From: Hypomesus transpacificus
Taxonomy: Eukaryota; Chordata; Actinopteri; Osmeriformes; Osmeridae
DNA length: 64,000 bases
Reading direction: 5' to 3'
NCBI RefSeq assembly: GCF_021917145.1
Contig: NC_061062.1
Location: 6,229,847 to 6,293,846 of the forward strand
This document shows positions 31,666 to 42,538 of this stretch, in pieces. Position numbers and translations under genes: made by a program. Below the pieces are notes generated by a model. That model did not search any database and had not been told where the DNA came from. It was given only the letters and a program-made list of their open reading frames with translations. Each line of letters opens with the position of its first letter. Positions within the stretch are counted from its first letter, which is position 1.

Positions 31666-33192
31666 CAGTTTCTCTCTTTTGCAACAGTATCACTCCTCCC
31701 TACCCCCCTCCTCTCCACACTCTTCCATATCCACCCCTCCATCTCTCTGAGGCCGGCGCTGAGAGCAGGTGCGCTGGCAGGAGCCTCTGAGGTGAGAGAC
31801 ACCTCTGCATGGACTGCTTCTATTTCTGTGAGCGCTAAGAAAAGCAACAGAGAGGAGGGGAGAACAAGGGAGGAGAATAGGAGGGGAGGAGAGGATAGGG
31901 TAGGACAGGGAGGTGGGGGGAGAAGACGAGAAGGGGAGGAGAGGATAGGGTAGGACAGGGAGGTGGGGGGAGAAGACGAGGAGGGGAGGAGGGAAGGACA
32001 AAGGGTAGAGGGAAGGAGGAGAGGAAAGGGGGGAGGAGAGAAGGGAAGGGAGGAAGGATTGGGGAGGATGGAGGGAGAGTAAGCGAGCAGGAAGGAAGGA
32101 GGGGAGGACAGGTACACGCTGGGTGTTTCTTTTCCTGCTGCAAAGGAGTTGACAGCTGTCACCCTGTTTACACCCCCACCACCCTGGTAAAGCTTACATC
32201 CAACAATAGGACCACATACAGTACACAGGACTAAATCATAATGAAACATTCCATTGTTTTGGTTAGTATCAATTGTATAAACACTACCGGTACTGCCTGA
32301 CAGAGACATGTGGTTATAAGTTGCTCAGAAATCCATTCCAATGCTAGTATTTAGATGTTATCTTAGATGTTTTACCTTTAGATACAGTATGTGGATCGTT
32401 CAGATTTAAGATGTGCTCTTTTAGTGTCTCAAGCAGATATTTCTAGTTGTAGACTACAGCCTTTGGTCTCTATAATGGAAAACCAAGTCTCATACAGTCC
32501 AACCAAAATCAGATCAAAGGTTATTCATATTACTGACCCTGAAGCTGTTTGTATTCGCACGTTGAACATGCCCTCTAAAACGGACCCCTCTGAGAGGTGA
32601 GAAGGGAACCAGGAAGAGGAGGAACAACTGTCGTAATAATAATATTAATTTAGCAGACGCTTTTATCCAAAGCAGTTTTAACCTGTGGCTTCTTGACCTG
32701 CAGACAAATGCTCAACTTTGGAACTAGAGTATATCCTGTCATATAAAACTCTATAAACACATAAAAAAAGTTTTTGATGTAATTACATAATTCTCCCATA
32801 GAGGTCAGTCTATGATCATGATTGAGATGTTTTCTGAGGCGAATCTAGCTGAGTTGACAGTTGAGACAGCTAGTTGACTGACGTGTTGCTAAGCGACTGT
32901 AGCGTGCCCCTCTCCAGCATGGACTGAGGGGCTGTTGCTCCTGTTCAGGTAGACACCTGTGCTATCAGATTTGTCACCTGTCATCAGAGTGGGAAGACGA
33001 AGTTTGATATGAAAATTCATGGGAAGGTTTTTATATAGAAATGACATAGCGAACATAAAGATGAAGTCAGAATGTTACTTTTTAGAATGACAGCTCTGTC
33101 TTCATACATCCTCCCCCCCTCCCATCCTCCTCCCCCACTTCTCCCTCCTCTCCCCCCACCTAGCGCACCCATGCTTCCCACCCCCTCCTCCC

Positions 33193-33223
<31 letters not shown>

Positions 33224-33245
33224 ACACTCCACGGTGTGGTTTCTA
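31666..33245. repeat. D to first V interval: purine-rich and simple-sequence tracts
   Basis: About 31850-32110 is almost pure purine on the plus strand (GGGAGGAG-type units; one of roughly 50-60 bp occurs twice at 31895-31985). About 33110-33232 is a C-rich tract with a poly-C run and a CA run ending just beside the RSS of the first V gene. A SINE-tail fragment lies near 32645-32690. Long ORFs here are low-complexity artefacts. Confidence 0.7.
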
Positions 33246-33739
33246 GGTTGTTGTCGCGCCATGTGGTTGCTCTGAGTCAGCGTGCCAGTGCTGGAGGCAC
33301 AGAGATACACCGCAGAGTCCTGGCCTTCCAGCTGTCTGATCTCCAGGGAGGAGTAAGTCAGGTTAGGACGAGACATGGCATATCTGGGTCCAGCCTCCAC
33401 AGTGGACACATTCTTGCCCATGGAGGAAGCAAGCATGCGCATCTGGCTGCCTGTTTGTCGGTACCAGAACATGTAGTAAAAGTTGCTGTCATCGTGTTCA
33501 CAGTCCAGAGTCACGCACTCTGCTTGACGTAGCGCTGCGTGTCGGGGCCTCTGCTGAACATTCACAGCTGAGCAGAACTCTGGGAAATGAAATAACAGCC
33601 ATTTAGTTGTCGGTGGAATGTTCTGGAATGTATATCTGAACACACTCTTTAGATGGGCACATAACCTGCTGTGTGTGTGAAGAGGGTTGCTATTACCGGT
33701 AGTGAGGTGGAGAGCTACTAACACACAGAACAGCTCCAT
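33246..33739 (-). CDS. TRBV: TRBV nearest D, Cys-Ala-Ser-Ser type
   Basis: The leader exon 33739-33697 encodes MELFCVLVALHLTT. The V exon starts at 33579: Val-Gln-Gln-Arg-Pro, Leu-Asp-Cys-Glu-His, Met-Phe-Trp-Tyr-Arg-Gln, and Val-Tyr-Leu-Cys-Ala-Ser-Ser, the classic beta-chain V ending and the clearest TRBV of the window. The RSS heptamer on the coding strand is CACGCTG (33284-33278), one base off in the fifth position, with a 23-bp spacer and ACAACAACC (33254-33246). It is closest to D and has no duplicate here. Coding is intact, but the RSS is slightly weak. Confidence 0.9.
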
Positions 33740-34538
33740 GGCGTCAGAGAGAGAGAAAGAACGTCCAGGTCTCTGTTCCCCAGCCCTGCTCTGCCTCCTT
33801 CCTGCATCCTCACTGCCTCCCCATGCCTAGAGGGAGGTTGTCTACTGACATCACCAGGAAACTGATACACACGGGAGGGGGGAGGGGTGTGTTTGTGTGT
33901 GTGTGTGTGGGGGGGGGTCATGTGGTCACGCCCCAGAGATGGGAAATTCAGACGTTGCCGGATTTTAGCAAAGTTGTGTTGATTTAGCAGAGCCTTTCAT
34001 CCAAAGCAACATTTGGCAAAATTGCCTCAATGTGGTTGCAATTGTGGTTCTGTGCCCAAATGTTCTGCCCCTGAGCTATACCCATCCCCATGCCCTACCA
34101 CTGAGCTATACCGAGTGAAAATTATTAATACAAGTACGTTCTACTAAACTCCCTTCTGTTCTCCACCAACAATGTCTTTACTCCTCCCCCGGTAATGAAA
34201 ATTATGTATAAGTATAAGTATGTATATAAAGTATGACTTGTGGATCCTCTAGAGTGGCTAGTTCATGCTGTCACATCAGTTTTTGTTGACATTGTTGACA
34301 AGACTGAGGTGGCTGTAACCCATCGGCCTCCTATTCTGGCCAAACAACCTCAAAACCTTCTTCTCCTCTATCTATGAAACGCCCCTCAGGAGGTTCCCAG
34401 CTGAACAGACAGACAAGCGCGCCACCAACACACCGTTACACCAGCCTGCTCACTAACAAAACCAGAAGAGCCACAACACCTTCCTGCACATCTCCGATCA
34501 GCCTTTCATGTCATCCTAATGTCATTAGCCTCACATGA
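33740..34538. other. Intergenic with SINE-like fragments
   Basis: A GT run near 33890-33915 and, at about 33970-34120, a SINE-derived stretch. The stretch has a tail-like AGCAGAGCCTTTCATCC and two reverse-strand TAGCTCAG A-box-like copies. No gene is supported. Confidence 0.6.
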
Positions 34539-35106
34539 TGTATTTGCATGGCTCCCAGTCTGCTTGGCAGCACTGTGACTGGCAGCACAGAGGTAGGTGC
34601 TGCTGTCATCCGGAGACAGCTCTGATATCCGCAGGGTGAAGCTGTTGCTGGACGTGTCGATAGAGGGCTGGAGGTGGCCCTCGGGAGTCTCGTACTCCTT
34701 GGTGAGGTACTCTATCGGAGCCCCGGAGCCAGCCTGGCGGTACCACAGCATGGTGTAGCTGCTCATGCTGAAGCCTGGACCCACGCTGCACTGCAGGGTC
34801 ACCTGGTCGGTCTGCCCAGCGTGGAGGACAAGGTCTGTGGGTGCCTGGAGGACCGTGGGGCCTGAACACTCACCTACACAACACCAGAGAAGAAGAAACA
34901 GCATTCAGGAGATCAGGTATGGAAAAACATTCTCGAATCTGTGAATGAAATATGATTTCAGCATTTCCAGTTTAGTATGCAGTACTGTGCATGCTCCAGT
35001 ACCAGTTGTGTTAATTGTTTTGTGTGGAAAAGTACCAGAACATTCCTTTCCTGCACTCACATGAGTAGATCAGAGTCAGAAGAACTCCCAGGACTGTGAC
35101 TAGCAT
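34539..35106 (-). CDS. TRBV: TRBV, Tyr-Leu-Cys-Ala-Ala-Ser type
   Basis: The leader exon 35106-35061 encodes MLVTVLGVLLTLIYS. The V exon 34873-34578 is open: Val-Leu-Gln-Ala-Pro, Leu-Gln-Cys-Ser, Met-Leu-Trp-Tyr-Arg-Gln, Leu-Arg-Ile-Ser, and Thr-Tyr-Leu-Cys-Ala-Ala-Ser. The heptamer CACAGTG (34577-34571) and 23-bp spacer are good. The nonamer is GCAAATACA (34547-34539), which departs from ACAAAAACC and overlaps an octamer ATGCAAAT. Recombination efficiency may be reduced. Single-copy here. Confidence 0.85.
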
Positions 35107-35833
35107 GTTGCTGGTAACCACTTCCCCTGCTGAATGATGTTACATCCACATCACGGTCTCACCAGTTCACAGTAAACCAACCGGCAGGTCACGTGACCAA
35201 TAGTTGGTGTTTTACTTGGAGACTAGCTCTTGCTCTGTGGTGCCCTGTGGCTCTTGTGTCTGGTGCAGTGAGGTGATGGATCAGTGACATGAATGTAGTA
35301 ATGCAGGGTCTTGCTGTGTTAGGGTCTGAGGGTTGGTGCTTGGTAGGGGTACTGTTGGACATGAATCTGAGGATAGGCCTAAAGGACAGTTCAGAGGTTA
35401 GAGTATGTGACTGCAGGTCAAGAGGTTGCAGGTTCAAATTCCTTCTGTACGTTGCGTTGGATAGAAACGCCTGCTGGATTAATATGTTACATGACATGCT
35501 CAGTTATAAAGGGAGATGGAGGAGAGGTACAGAGGTTAGAAAGACTAAATGAGTTAGAACTGGCTCCAGCGTAAAGTTACGACCACTCAGAAGGCTCTCC
35601 CTCACTCCTCATGGGAACACGAGACTAATTTCAGTTTGTTTTCAGGGAACGTTGTGAACAAAACTAATGTGAATTAACTCCCAGCATTTGGATATATGCT
35701 ATATGATATACATATAACATAATTCACACTGAGAATACAACTTTACCAATCCCTCCACAGAAACGTCTAAAACAAAACAACCAAACTCCCTAACAGCAGT
35801 GAGGTGGTTTTCCTGTGTGACTGAGCGCACCAG
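35107..35833. other. Intergenic with a plus-strand tRNA-derived SINE relic
   Basis: About 35385-35500 has an A-box-like TTCAGAGGTTAGAGT, a B-box-like GGTTCAAATTCC and the tail TGGATAGAAACGCCTGC. No coding region is supported. Confidence 0.6.
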
Positions 35834-36364
35834 GGTTTTGGTGAGGCGGTGGCATCAAGCCACATCACTGTGTACTGGCAGCACAGAAATACACGGCCGA
35901 GTCTGCAGGAGCTGCGCGGGGGAGGACGAGCGCTCCTCTCAGGATGTCCTCTCTGGTGAGCTGGAAGCTCTCCTGGAACTGACCCTCGTAGCTGGGCTCG
36001 GAGGAGGCATAACCGTACCCGATGAGGGTCATATCCCGAGAAACAGGTCGCTGCTGGTACCACAGCATGATCACCAAGTTGCTGTCGTCATGGCTACACA
36101 AGATTTTTACACTGGCGTTCTCTGTAACCATGACAGACGGAGACTGCTGGAAGGTCACGCTCTTCACAGCACCTACGGAGACAACAGGATGAACACAGAG
36201 AAGGAGACAAACAGGACATGGAGAGAGAAAGCAATGTATTTTACCAGCATACCTTTAATAAAAGGTTTTACATCTCTTGAAGCAATAAGTCAGAGCTTTG
36301 GTAGCCTGAGAAAAAGCTTACATGGAAATAAGATGAAGAAACCGAGACATCCCAGAACAATCAT
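35834..36364 (-). CDS. TRBV: TRBV, intact, Tyr-Phe-Cys-Ala-Ala-Ser-Thr type
   Basis: The leader exon 36364-36322 encodes MIVLGCLGFFILFP. The V exon 36172-35873 is open: Phe-Gln-Gln-Ser-Pro, Ile-Leu-Cys-Ser-His, Met-Leu-Trp-Tyr-Gln-Gln, Val-Tyr-Phe-Cys-Ala-Ala-Ser-Thr. RSS: CACAGTG (35872-35866), 23-bp spacer, ACCAAAACC (35842-35834). A minisatellite begins only about 25-30 bp upstream of the start codon and runs for 450 bp, so its promoter may lie within or beyond that array. Confidence 0.88.
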
Positions 36365-36389
36365 GGCCACGAGGGTATCAGCAGGTCTG

Positions 36390-36852
36390 GAGAGACTCAC
36401 AGTTAGACACTTCTGCTGTCTGTAGAGACTCACAGTTAGACACTTCTGCTGTCTGTAGAGAGACTCACAGTTAGACACCTCTGCTGTCTGTAGAGAGACT
36501 CACAGTTAGCCACCTCTGCCGTCTGTAGAGAGACTCACAGCTAGACACCTCTGCTGTCTGTAGAGAGACTCACAGTTAGACACTTCTGCTGTATGTAGAG
36601 AGACTCACAGCTAGACACCTCTGCTGTCTGTAGAGAGACTCACAGCTAGACACGTCTGCTGTCTGTAGAGAGACTCACAGTTAGCCACCTCTGCTGTCTG
36701 TAGAGAGACTCACAGCTAGACACCTCTGCTGTCTGTAGAGAGACTCACAGTTAGACACCTCTGCTGTCTGTAGAGAGACTCACAGTTAGACACCTCTGCT
36801 GTCTGTAGAGAGACTCACAGTTAGACACTTCTGCTGTCTGTAGAGACTTACA
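36390..36852. repeat. 35-bp minisatellite upstream of a V gene
   Basis: About thirteen imperfect units of 33-35 bp built on AGAGAGACTCACAGTTAGAC followed by ACCTCTGCTGTCTGT. Variation is mostly T/C at fixed places and a two-base length change. It occupies the promoter region of the V gene ending at 36364. Confidence 0.92.
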
Positions 36853-37630
36853 GTCACCAGATAGAGATGTTTAATCCTTAACCACATACTCCACATGACA
36901 GCATCTGCGCTCCCTCTATTGTCGTTGACACGTTATTGTTGTACTACACTAATGATAATAACTTACATTTACTGTGCCTTTCAAGACACCCAAGGGCACA
37001 TTTCACATAGTAAGTCAACAGTAATGTTGTCCTTGACATGTTATGGTTGCACGGTACTATGTAATATAGTTGAGATGTTATTGTTGCTTGTACTATGTAA
37101 TATAGTTGAGATGGTATTGTTGCTTGTACTATGTAATATAGTTGAGATGGTATTGTTGATTGGACTATGTAATGTTGTACTTGAGATATCCTGTAGTGTC
37201 CTGTAGTGAATATATATTATTGTTGAACTGAGATGTTACTTTGCATTGTGCCTGGTAAATATAGCCTGTTCCTTGACTAACCCCTGAAATGAAGTTAGAA
37301 TAATGTAATTCAGATCCTTGATCTGCTGCATTTTCTAAATGTAGTATTTGTATGTCATTTTGGATTAAAGATAGACACAGAAACATGACCCATGTTGTCC
37401 TGTTCCTCATGGCTACAGAAAGTCCTCATCCAAGAGGATTTGTCCATGGTTGGTTTCTGCCCAAACATGTAATGGCTTTAAGTCAGAATTAAAATAAATC
37501 AACTTTTTTCCCCCTCTGGAGGTAGATAAGGTAACTGCCTACTTAGGAAGACCCATTCTTTCCCACCACCAGTGAGCAGGCTGGGCCATGAACAGCAGGT
37601 GTCAGAGCCTCCTGGCAGCCTCCCAGGGAG
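36853..37630. repeat. Intergenic with a 36-bp tandem repeat
   Basis: About 37035-37165 holds roughly four copies of a 36-bp unit (GTTGAGATGGTATTGTTG plus TACTATGTAATATA). The rest is unrecognised A+T-rich DNA with no supported gene. Confidence 0.7.
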
Positions 37631-38160
37631 GGATATTGTCTCAGAGCTCCGTGACTCTGCAGCACCGTGCTGACTGGCAGCGCACAGATACACCGCCTCG
37701 TCAGTACTGCGCACCGCCTCCACGGCCAGAGACCACATCTTTTTCTCCGAGCTTGACACTCCAAAGCCAGAATCAAACCCAGGTTCGTAGCTCGGAGACC
37801 CAGCTACGAGAGTAGCCATCAGCACGGGCTCCTTCCCTCTCAGCTGCCTGTACCAGAACATGTAGGGATGGTCTGTGTTGTTCTGATAACAGTGCATCTC
37901 CACCGAGGCGTCAGGCTGGCTGGAGATGTAGCCTGGCCACTGGGTGATCAGCACAGTCTGGCTCCAACCTGAGGAGAACCAGGAGTTAGACACTCAGAAC
38001 CGAAGGTAGATGAGAACCAGGAGTTAGGTCCAAGTGAGTCTCAAACTCACAAGCACAAGACAAAGAATGAGGTAATTCAGTGTTGTAAAGGCAGAGGGTG
38101 AATGCTTGTTGTACCTGTGTGCCAGAGAGCAAAGACACTGATGGTGAGGGCTCGGAACAT
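37631..38160 (-). CDS. TRBV: TRBV, intact, Trp-Ser-Gln-Thr type
   Basis: The leader exon 38160-38115 encodes MFRALTISVFALWHT. The V exon 37968-37670 is open: Val-Leu-Ile-Thr-Gln-Trp-Pro, Met-His-Cys-Tyr, Met-Phe-Trp-Tyr-Arg-Gln, Val-Tyr-Leu-Cys-Ala-Ala-Ser-Gln. The heptamer is CACGGTG (37669-37663), one transition from consensus and the same as the D 3' heptamer. Spacer 23 bp; nonamer ACAATATCC (37639-37631) is weak. Single-copy in the window. Confidence 0.86.
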
Positions 38161-38994
38161 GTTGACTCAGTCAGAGACAAACACAATACAAACACTGACA
38201 AGTACAGAACGCGGCAGGCAGGAAATAACATAATCAGTTCAACCACCACAGTAAAACACGTCACTTCCTGAATTAAAATTATACAGAGGAGCCACCCACA
38301 TGCACCAAATAATATCAAATGTTTATGAAAAGAACACTTGAATTGTGCATTACTCAGTCCTCCTGAAACAAACATTTTAGAAGGGGTTTATGTTGAGGAA
38401 GTGGGCAAGGCCGGATTAACCATTAGGGCAACTGGGCCCAGGGGCACATGACATCTAAGGGGGCCTGGACAATGTCAACTAAAATGTTATATCACGTTAT
38501 GAACGCAGTCCTAACTTTCCTTAATGTGAGTACTTTATTGCAACTCGTTCGATCAAAATGCGTGTGTTGCCCAGGGCACAGAAAATTGTTAATCCGGCCC
38601 TGGAAGTGGGGCACTTTTAGCAGTGCCCTCGATTGACTGCACAGAAGGAATCTATAGTGAGCCTTGAGATACATGTGTGCGTGTACACGGCCCTGGAGGC
38701 TGATGTTGGCTGTGGTTTAAGTAGCTGGAGAGGGCAATGTACAGCTTGCCCAGAAGAGGCAAGACTCCACCATGGGCTCCTATACCGCTAGGAAACAGTA
38801 TTGCCTTGCGCATTGAGCGAGATAAGAACCACAATTTCCCACACAAAAGACCACGCACGAATACATTGAGCTAAAAGCCACGCACCATTGGTTAAGCTTC
38901 ATCAATCTTTGCCATTAAACTAAACCTAACACTTCAATAAATCGTTTCATCCTAAAATAACCATATGTTCACGGATACAAGTTTGGACCAGTTG
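38161..38994. other. Intergenic, no gene recognised
   Basis: About 38400-38600 carries a stretch (AGGCCGGATTAACCATTAGGGCAACTGGGCCCAGG type, near 38408-38442, and its partner near 38590 in reverse) that looks like a small interspersed repeat with inverted ends. Nothing else was identified. Confidence 0.5.
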
Positions 38995-39516
38995 AGTTTT
39001 TGTTAAGGGAAGTGGAGGATTGGTTTCACTGTGGTCGTTGCTGTGCAAAAATAAACACCGCTGTCCTTTACTGAGGCGTTTGAAATGAGCAACAAGCCGC
39101 TGGAAGTAGCCGTCCCGGCCATGGATAACCGCTTATCGACGTCCTTTTCCATGATGTGCTCCGAGTAGAAGAGTCTGCCAAGAAATTGGAGCTCTCCCAT
39201 CACAGATTGCTGGTACCAGTAAATATAATTGGCGCCAGTCTGCTTGTGATTGCAGCGTAGCTCGACATTCTCTCCAGGGTTACTTATTAAAGCGTGTGGG
39301 ATCTGGTACACCTTGCTAATCACGGAGGAACAACCTGGGACATAAATAATGATCATATACGTCTTTCAGATTAACATTACTCATGCAGTGAGTTACTATG
39401 AAAGTGTATCTAAAACTAATGTTTGCAAATGTGTAGTGTTGCTTATGTTGTTTACCTGTAGCCAGGAGAAAAGAGAAGACAAGAAGGACGAGAAGGCCAG
39501 CTTTAGACATTGTCAT
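38995..39516 (-). CDS. TRBV: TRBV, intact, Cys-Thr-Ala-Thr type
   Basis: The leader exon 39516-39456 starts at the first of two in-frame ATGs (Met-Thr-Met-Ser-Lys-Ala) and encodes a hydrophobic leader ending Leu-Ala-Thr. The V exon 39334-39034 is open: Val-Tyr-Gln-Ile-Pro, Leu-Arg-Cys-Asn-His, Ile-Tyr-Trp-Tyr-Gln-Gln, Val-Tyr-Phe-Cys-Thr-Ala. RSS: CACAGTG (39033-39027), 23-bp spacer, ACAAAAACT (39003-38995). Complete and single-copy. Confidence 0.9.
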
Positions 39517-39868
39517 GGCTGAGAGATGTGAACATGACATTCAGTCCTATTTGTACACATAGCTGGATGTTGGCACTGGGATGTCATGAAAAAACTTGGG
39601 GCTGTGCCTGCCCCCTTCTGGTAACTACTTTTTGTATATGTTGAAAACGGATTATTTAAATCTGCGATGCTGTCTCTTACCTATGTTTCTTTTAATTCAT
39701 TATTACACACATTCTCTCTGTTAGTTAGCAGACTGCTGGACACCATGTTGAGTTATTTAGGTATGTAGCCCATGCTGTGTTCATTGTGAAAGACTAAACT
39801 GACTCCACCACACTATCAGTGCAGTTTTAGAACGGTGGTGGCTTGTCAGGCATGTGGCTTTGGCACTG

Positions 39869-40720
39869 ACTTTTTGTCACAGAGGGAACGGAGATGTAAC
39901 ACTGTGCTGACTTGCTGCACAGAAATACACAGCCTTGTCATCCGCGGCCATGTTGGAGATGACCAGGGCGGCCTTGCCCTTAGAGTGGCCCGTTATGTTG
40001 AAGCGTCCTGAGTGGAATTTCTTCTCCAGGTTTGCGTTTTCATAGTGTAGCAACCCAACCAGCTCCATGGTCCCCTGGCCATCTCTTTGTTGGTACCACA
40101 GCATGTAAGGGTAGCTGTTGTCGCCGTGGTGACAATCGAGCCGTGTCTGCTGGCGTTCAGGCGTCACCAGAAGATGCTGAGGGGTCTGCTGGATGATGAG
40201 GGCTGAGAGCACTTCCTCTGCAAGAGACACAGAGACAACACCAGCTGAGAGGGCCAGGGTGGAGAGACACAGAGACAACACCAGCTGAGAGGGCCAGGGT
40301 GGAGAGACACAGAGACAACACCAGCTGAGAGGGCCAGGGTAGAGAGACACAGAGACAACACCAGCTGAGAGGGCCAGGGTGGAGAGACACAGAGACAACA
40401 CCAGCTGAGAGGGCCAGGGCGGAGAGACACAGAGACAACACCAGCTGAGAGGGCCAGGGTGGAGAGACACAGAGACAACACCAGCTGAGAGGGCCAGGGT
40501 GGAGAGACACAGAGACAACACCAGCTGAGAGGGCCAGGGTGGAGAGACACAGAGACAACACCAGCTGAGAGGGCCAGGGTGGAGAGACACAGAGACAACA
40601 CCAGCTGAGAGGGACAGGGCGGAGAGACACTTCCCTGGACAGGAAGGGGATGTTTCTGTCACACTTACCTGTAAGATAGAGGGACAGGGAAATAAGCACA
40701 GACAGGAAGACTGAGAACAT
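39869..40720 (-). CDS. TRBV: TRBV with a minisatellite-filled leader intron
   Basis: The leader exon 40720-40669 encodes MFSVFLSVLISLSLYLT. The intron (40668-40218) is almost entirely a 40-bp tandem repeat. The V exon 40217-39907 is open: Ile-Ile-Gln-Gln-Thr-Pro, Leu-Asp-Cys-His-His, Met-Leu-Trp-Tyr-Gln-Gln, Val-Tyr-Phe-Cys-Ala-Ala-Ser-Gln. RSS: CACAGTG (39906-39900), 22-bp spacer, ACAAAAAGT (39877-39869). Because the repeat has no stop in the relevant frames, a long ORF runs from the intron into the V exon. Retention of the intron would therefore not necessarily stop translation. Confidence 0.88.
40218..40640. repeat. 40-bp minisatellite, about ten units
   Basis: Near-perfect units of AGAGACACAGAGACAACACC followed by AGCTGAGAGGGCCAGGGTGG. 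Forty is one more than a multiple of three, so each unit shifts frame, yet the minus strand stays open in at least two frames across the array. It lies inside the leader intron of the V gene at 39869-40720. Confidence 0.95.
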
Positions 40721-40956
40721 TGTGTGACTTCTGAGACAGCTAGATGTATTTGAGCTTTATGAATTCAGTTGAACGGTTCTCCGTTGTCATTAACTGATGA
40801 GTGGGTGGTAGACAGACGGCTGCTGTCTCCATCTGGGTTCAGCAGTCGGCTGGTGTTTAATGTGGGAAGGGAAGATGAGAGAGGGGGAGGAGAGAGGGGG
40901 AGGAGATAAGCGAAGAGGAGGGGCGGTAGAGGGGGGAGGAGTAGGGGGAGGACTGA

Positions 40957-41516
40957 GGTTTTGTGTAACGTGGAGAGAGGAGCTGCCTCACCGTGCTCTA
41001 CCCACAGCACAGTAGTACACGGCCCTGTCCTCAGCTCTCACTGCAGACGCCTCCAGGAAGCCCTCGGCCTCAGCGTCACCTGACATGGTGAAGGGTTCTG
41101 GAGCGTCTTCTGTGTTCTGGAACATACTTTCTAGAAACATCTGCTTGAAGGTCAGGAAGCCCAGGAGCTGAAGCCCCTGCCCAGACCCCTGCCTGTACCA
41201 GTAAATCCGATCGTATTTTTTATCATGGTGGCTGCAGGTGAGGTTGATGGCATCTCCTAGCTTCACAACGAGTTCCCGTGGCGACTGTTGAACGAAGTTG
41301 GTTGAGAAGCCGGATGCCGTGGCGATCCAGAGGAGAGGGAGGACAGCTCCCAACAGTTCTAATCCGGTACCAGTCCTGACCGTGGGACATGACACAGAAC
41401 CTCCCCCTGGGACCCCCAGTCTCCAGACACAGACCACCACAAGAGCTGTAGTCATGGTGATTGTCAGCTTCACAGATAGGGGAGTAGATCAGAAACACAA
41501 CTAAACTCAGTTTCAT
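40957..41516 (-). CDS. TRBV: TRBV, leader arrangement uncertain
   Basis: The V exon is open from about 41340 to 40996: Phe-Val-Gln-Gln-Ser-Pro, Leu-Thr-Cys-Ser-His, Ile-Tyr-Trp-Tyr-Arg-Gln, Val-Tyr-Tyr-Cys-Ala-Val-Gly. RSS: CACGGTG (40995-40989), 23-bp spacer, CACAAAACC (40965-40957). A leader-like peptide (Val-Leu-Pro-Leu-Leu-Trp-Ile-Ala-Thr-Ala) is continuous with the V domain. An ATG at 41516 starts MKLSLVVFLIYSPI before a GTGAAG donor. I could not find a clean acceptor with a pyrimidine tract. A GGAG acceptor just upstream of Val-Leu-Pro keeps the frame. Either the leader is split unusually or the first exon is decayed. Confidence 0.72.
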
Positions 41517-42538
41517 CTTTAAACTTTTTGACGTGGGAGGAGCTAAGGGACCTAAACTCTATTTGATCTTCATACTTCCTGGTGTGGGAGAGAGTTATAG
41601 CTGCTACAGCGTCACAGCTAGTGTTGTGCTACTGCTCTCTACTGGATGTGTTAAATTACTGTGTTGCTAAGAAGGAAGTGATGTTCCAAGGTAGACATAA
41701 CATTACAGAATACTGTGAGTTAATTTAGCTGACCAAACAGGTTGACACACCAGCACCATATGATGTGTCGGTGTGTGTATTCAGATTTGATGATAGATCT
41801 GATGCGTTCATAATTTATTCGTAGTAAATTTATTTTATTTATCCTTTATTGAGTAAAGCCAACTGAGGGTGGGCCCCAGGACTCTTTTTTTAAAGAACAC
41901 ATTACATTTACATTTACATTACATTTTGTCATTTAGCAGACGCTCTTATCCAGAGCGACTTACAGTAAGTACAGGGACATTCCCCCCGAGGCAAGTAGGG
42001 TGAAGTGCCTTGCCCAAGGACACAACGTCATTTGCCACGGCCGGGAATCGATCGGACAACCTCCAGATTACTAGTCCGATTCCCTCACCGCTTAGCCGTC
42101 TGACTCCTACACAAAATAAACAACAACCAGAATACAGCAAACAGAGTTCCAGAACATAAACAGCCATCTGCGGCCGTTGGAACAACAAGAGCAGACATTA
42201 TGATCTGCCACTTTCAATACTCAAGCAAACCTACACCAGCTAACCTACACCAGCAAACCTACACCAGCTAACCTACACTAGCTAACCTACACTAGCTAAC
42301 CTACACTAGCTAACCTACACTAGCAAACCTACACCAGCTACCCTACACTGCTTCATGGATCTCATTGGTGGAGGGGGGATATAATATCCCTAGTGATGCT
42401 TTCTGTCTCTTTCCTTCAACCCACTCTATCTCTGTCGCTCTGTCCCTCTCTCTGTCTCACTCTTTCTCTCTCCTCTGAGTTTAAAACTGTGGTCGTGGTT
42501 TGATACAGGTGTGCTGCAGGGCCTGATAATGTCTGAAA
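41517..42538. other. Intergenic with a SINE and a 14-bp tandem repeat
   Basis: Besides the SINE at 41903-42108, about 42220-42345 is an array of CTACACTAGCTAAC units. No gene is supported. Confidence 0.7.
41903..42108 (-). mobile_element. tRNA-derived SINE
   Basis: Minus-strand element with tail (plus-strand reading ATTTAGCAGACGCTCTTATCC), body AAGTGCCTTGCCCAAGGAC, B-box-like CGGGAATCGATC and A-box-like complement CACCGCTTAGCC. Same family as those at 17733, 20377 and 49867. Confidence 0.85.

Noticed and set aside
31653-32309. 218-aa minus-strand ORF
   Set aside because: Low-complexity Pro/Ser/Leu reading of a purine tract; it overlaps the D-segment region and has no homology features.
33072-33275. 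Proline-rich ORF
   Set aside because: Translation of a poly-C/CA tract.
36390-36852. CRISPR-like direct repeats
   Set aside because: Units are adjacent without unique spacers and the genome is vertebrate; it is a minisatellite.
40157-40720. Repetitive ORFs on the minus strand
   Set aside because: Frames through the 40-bp minisatellite; the real gene splices this out.
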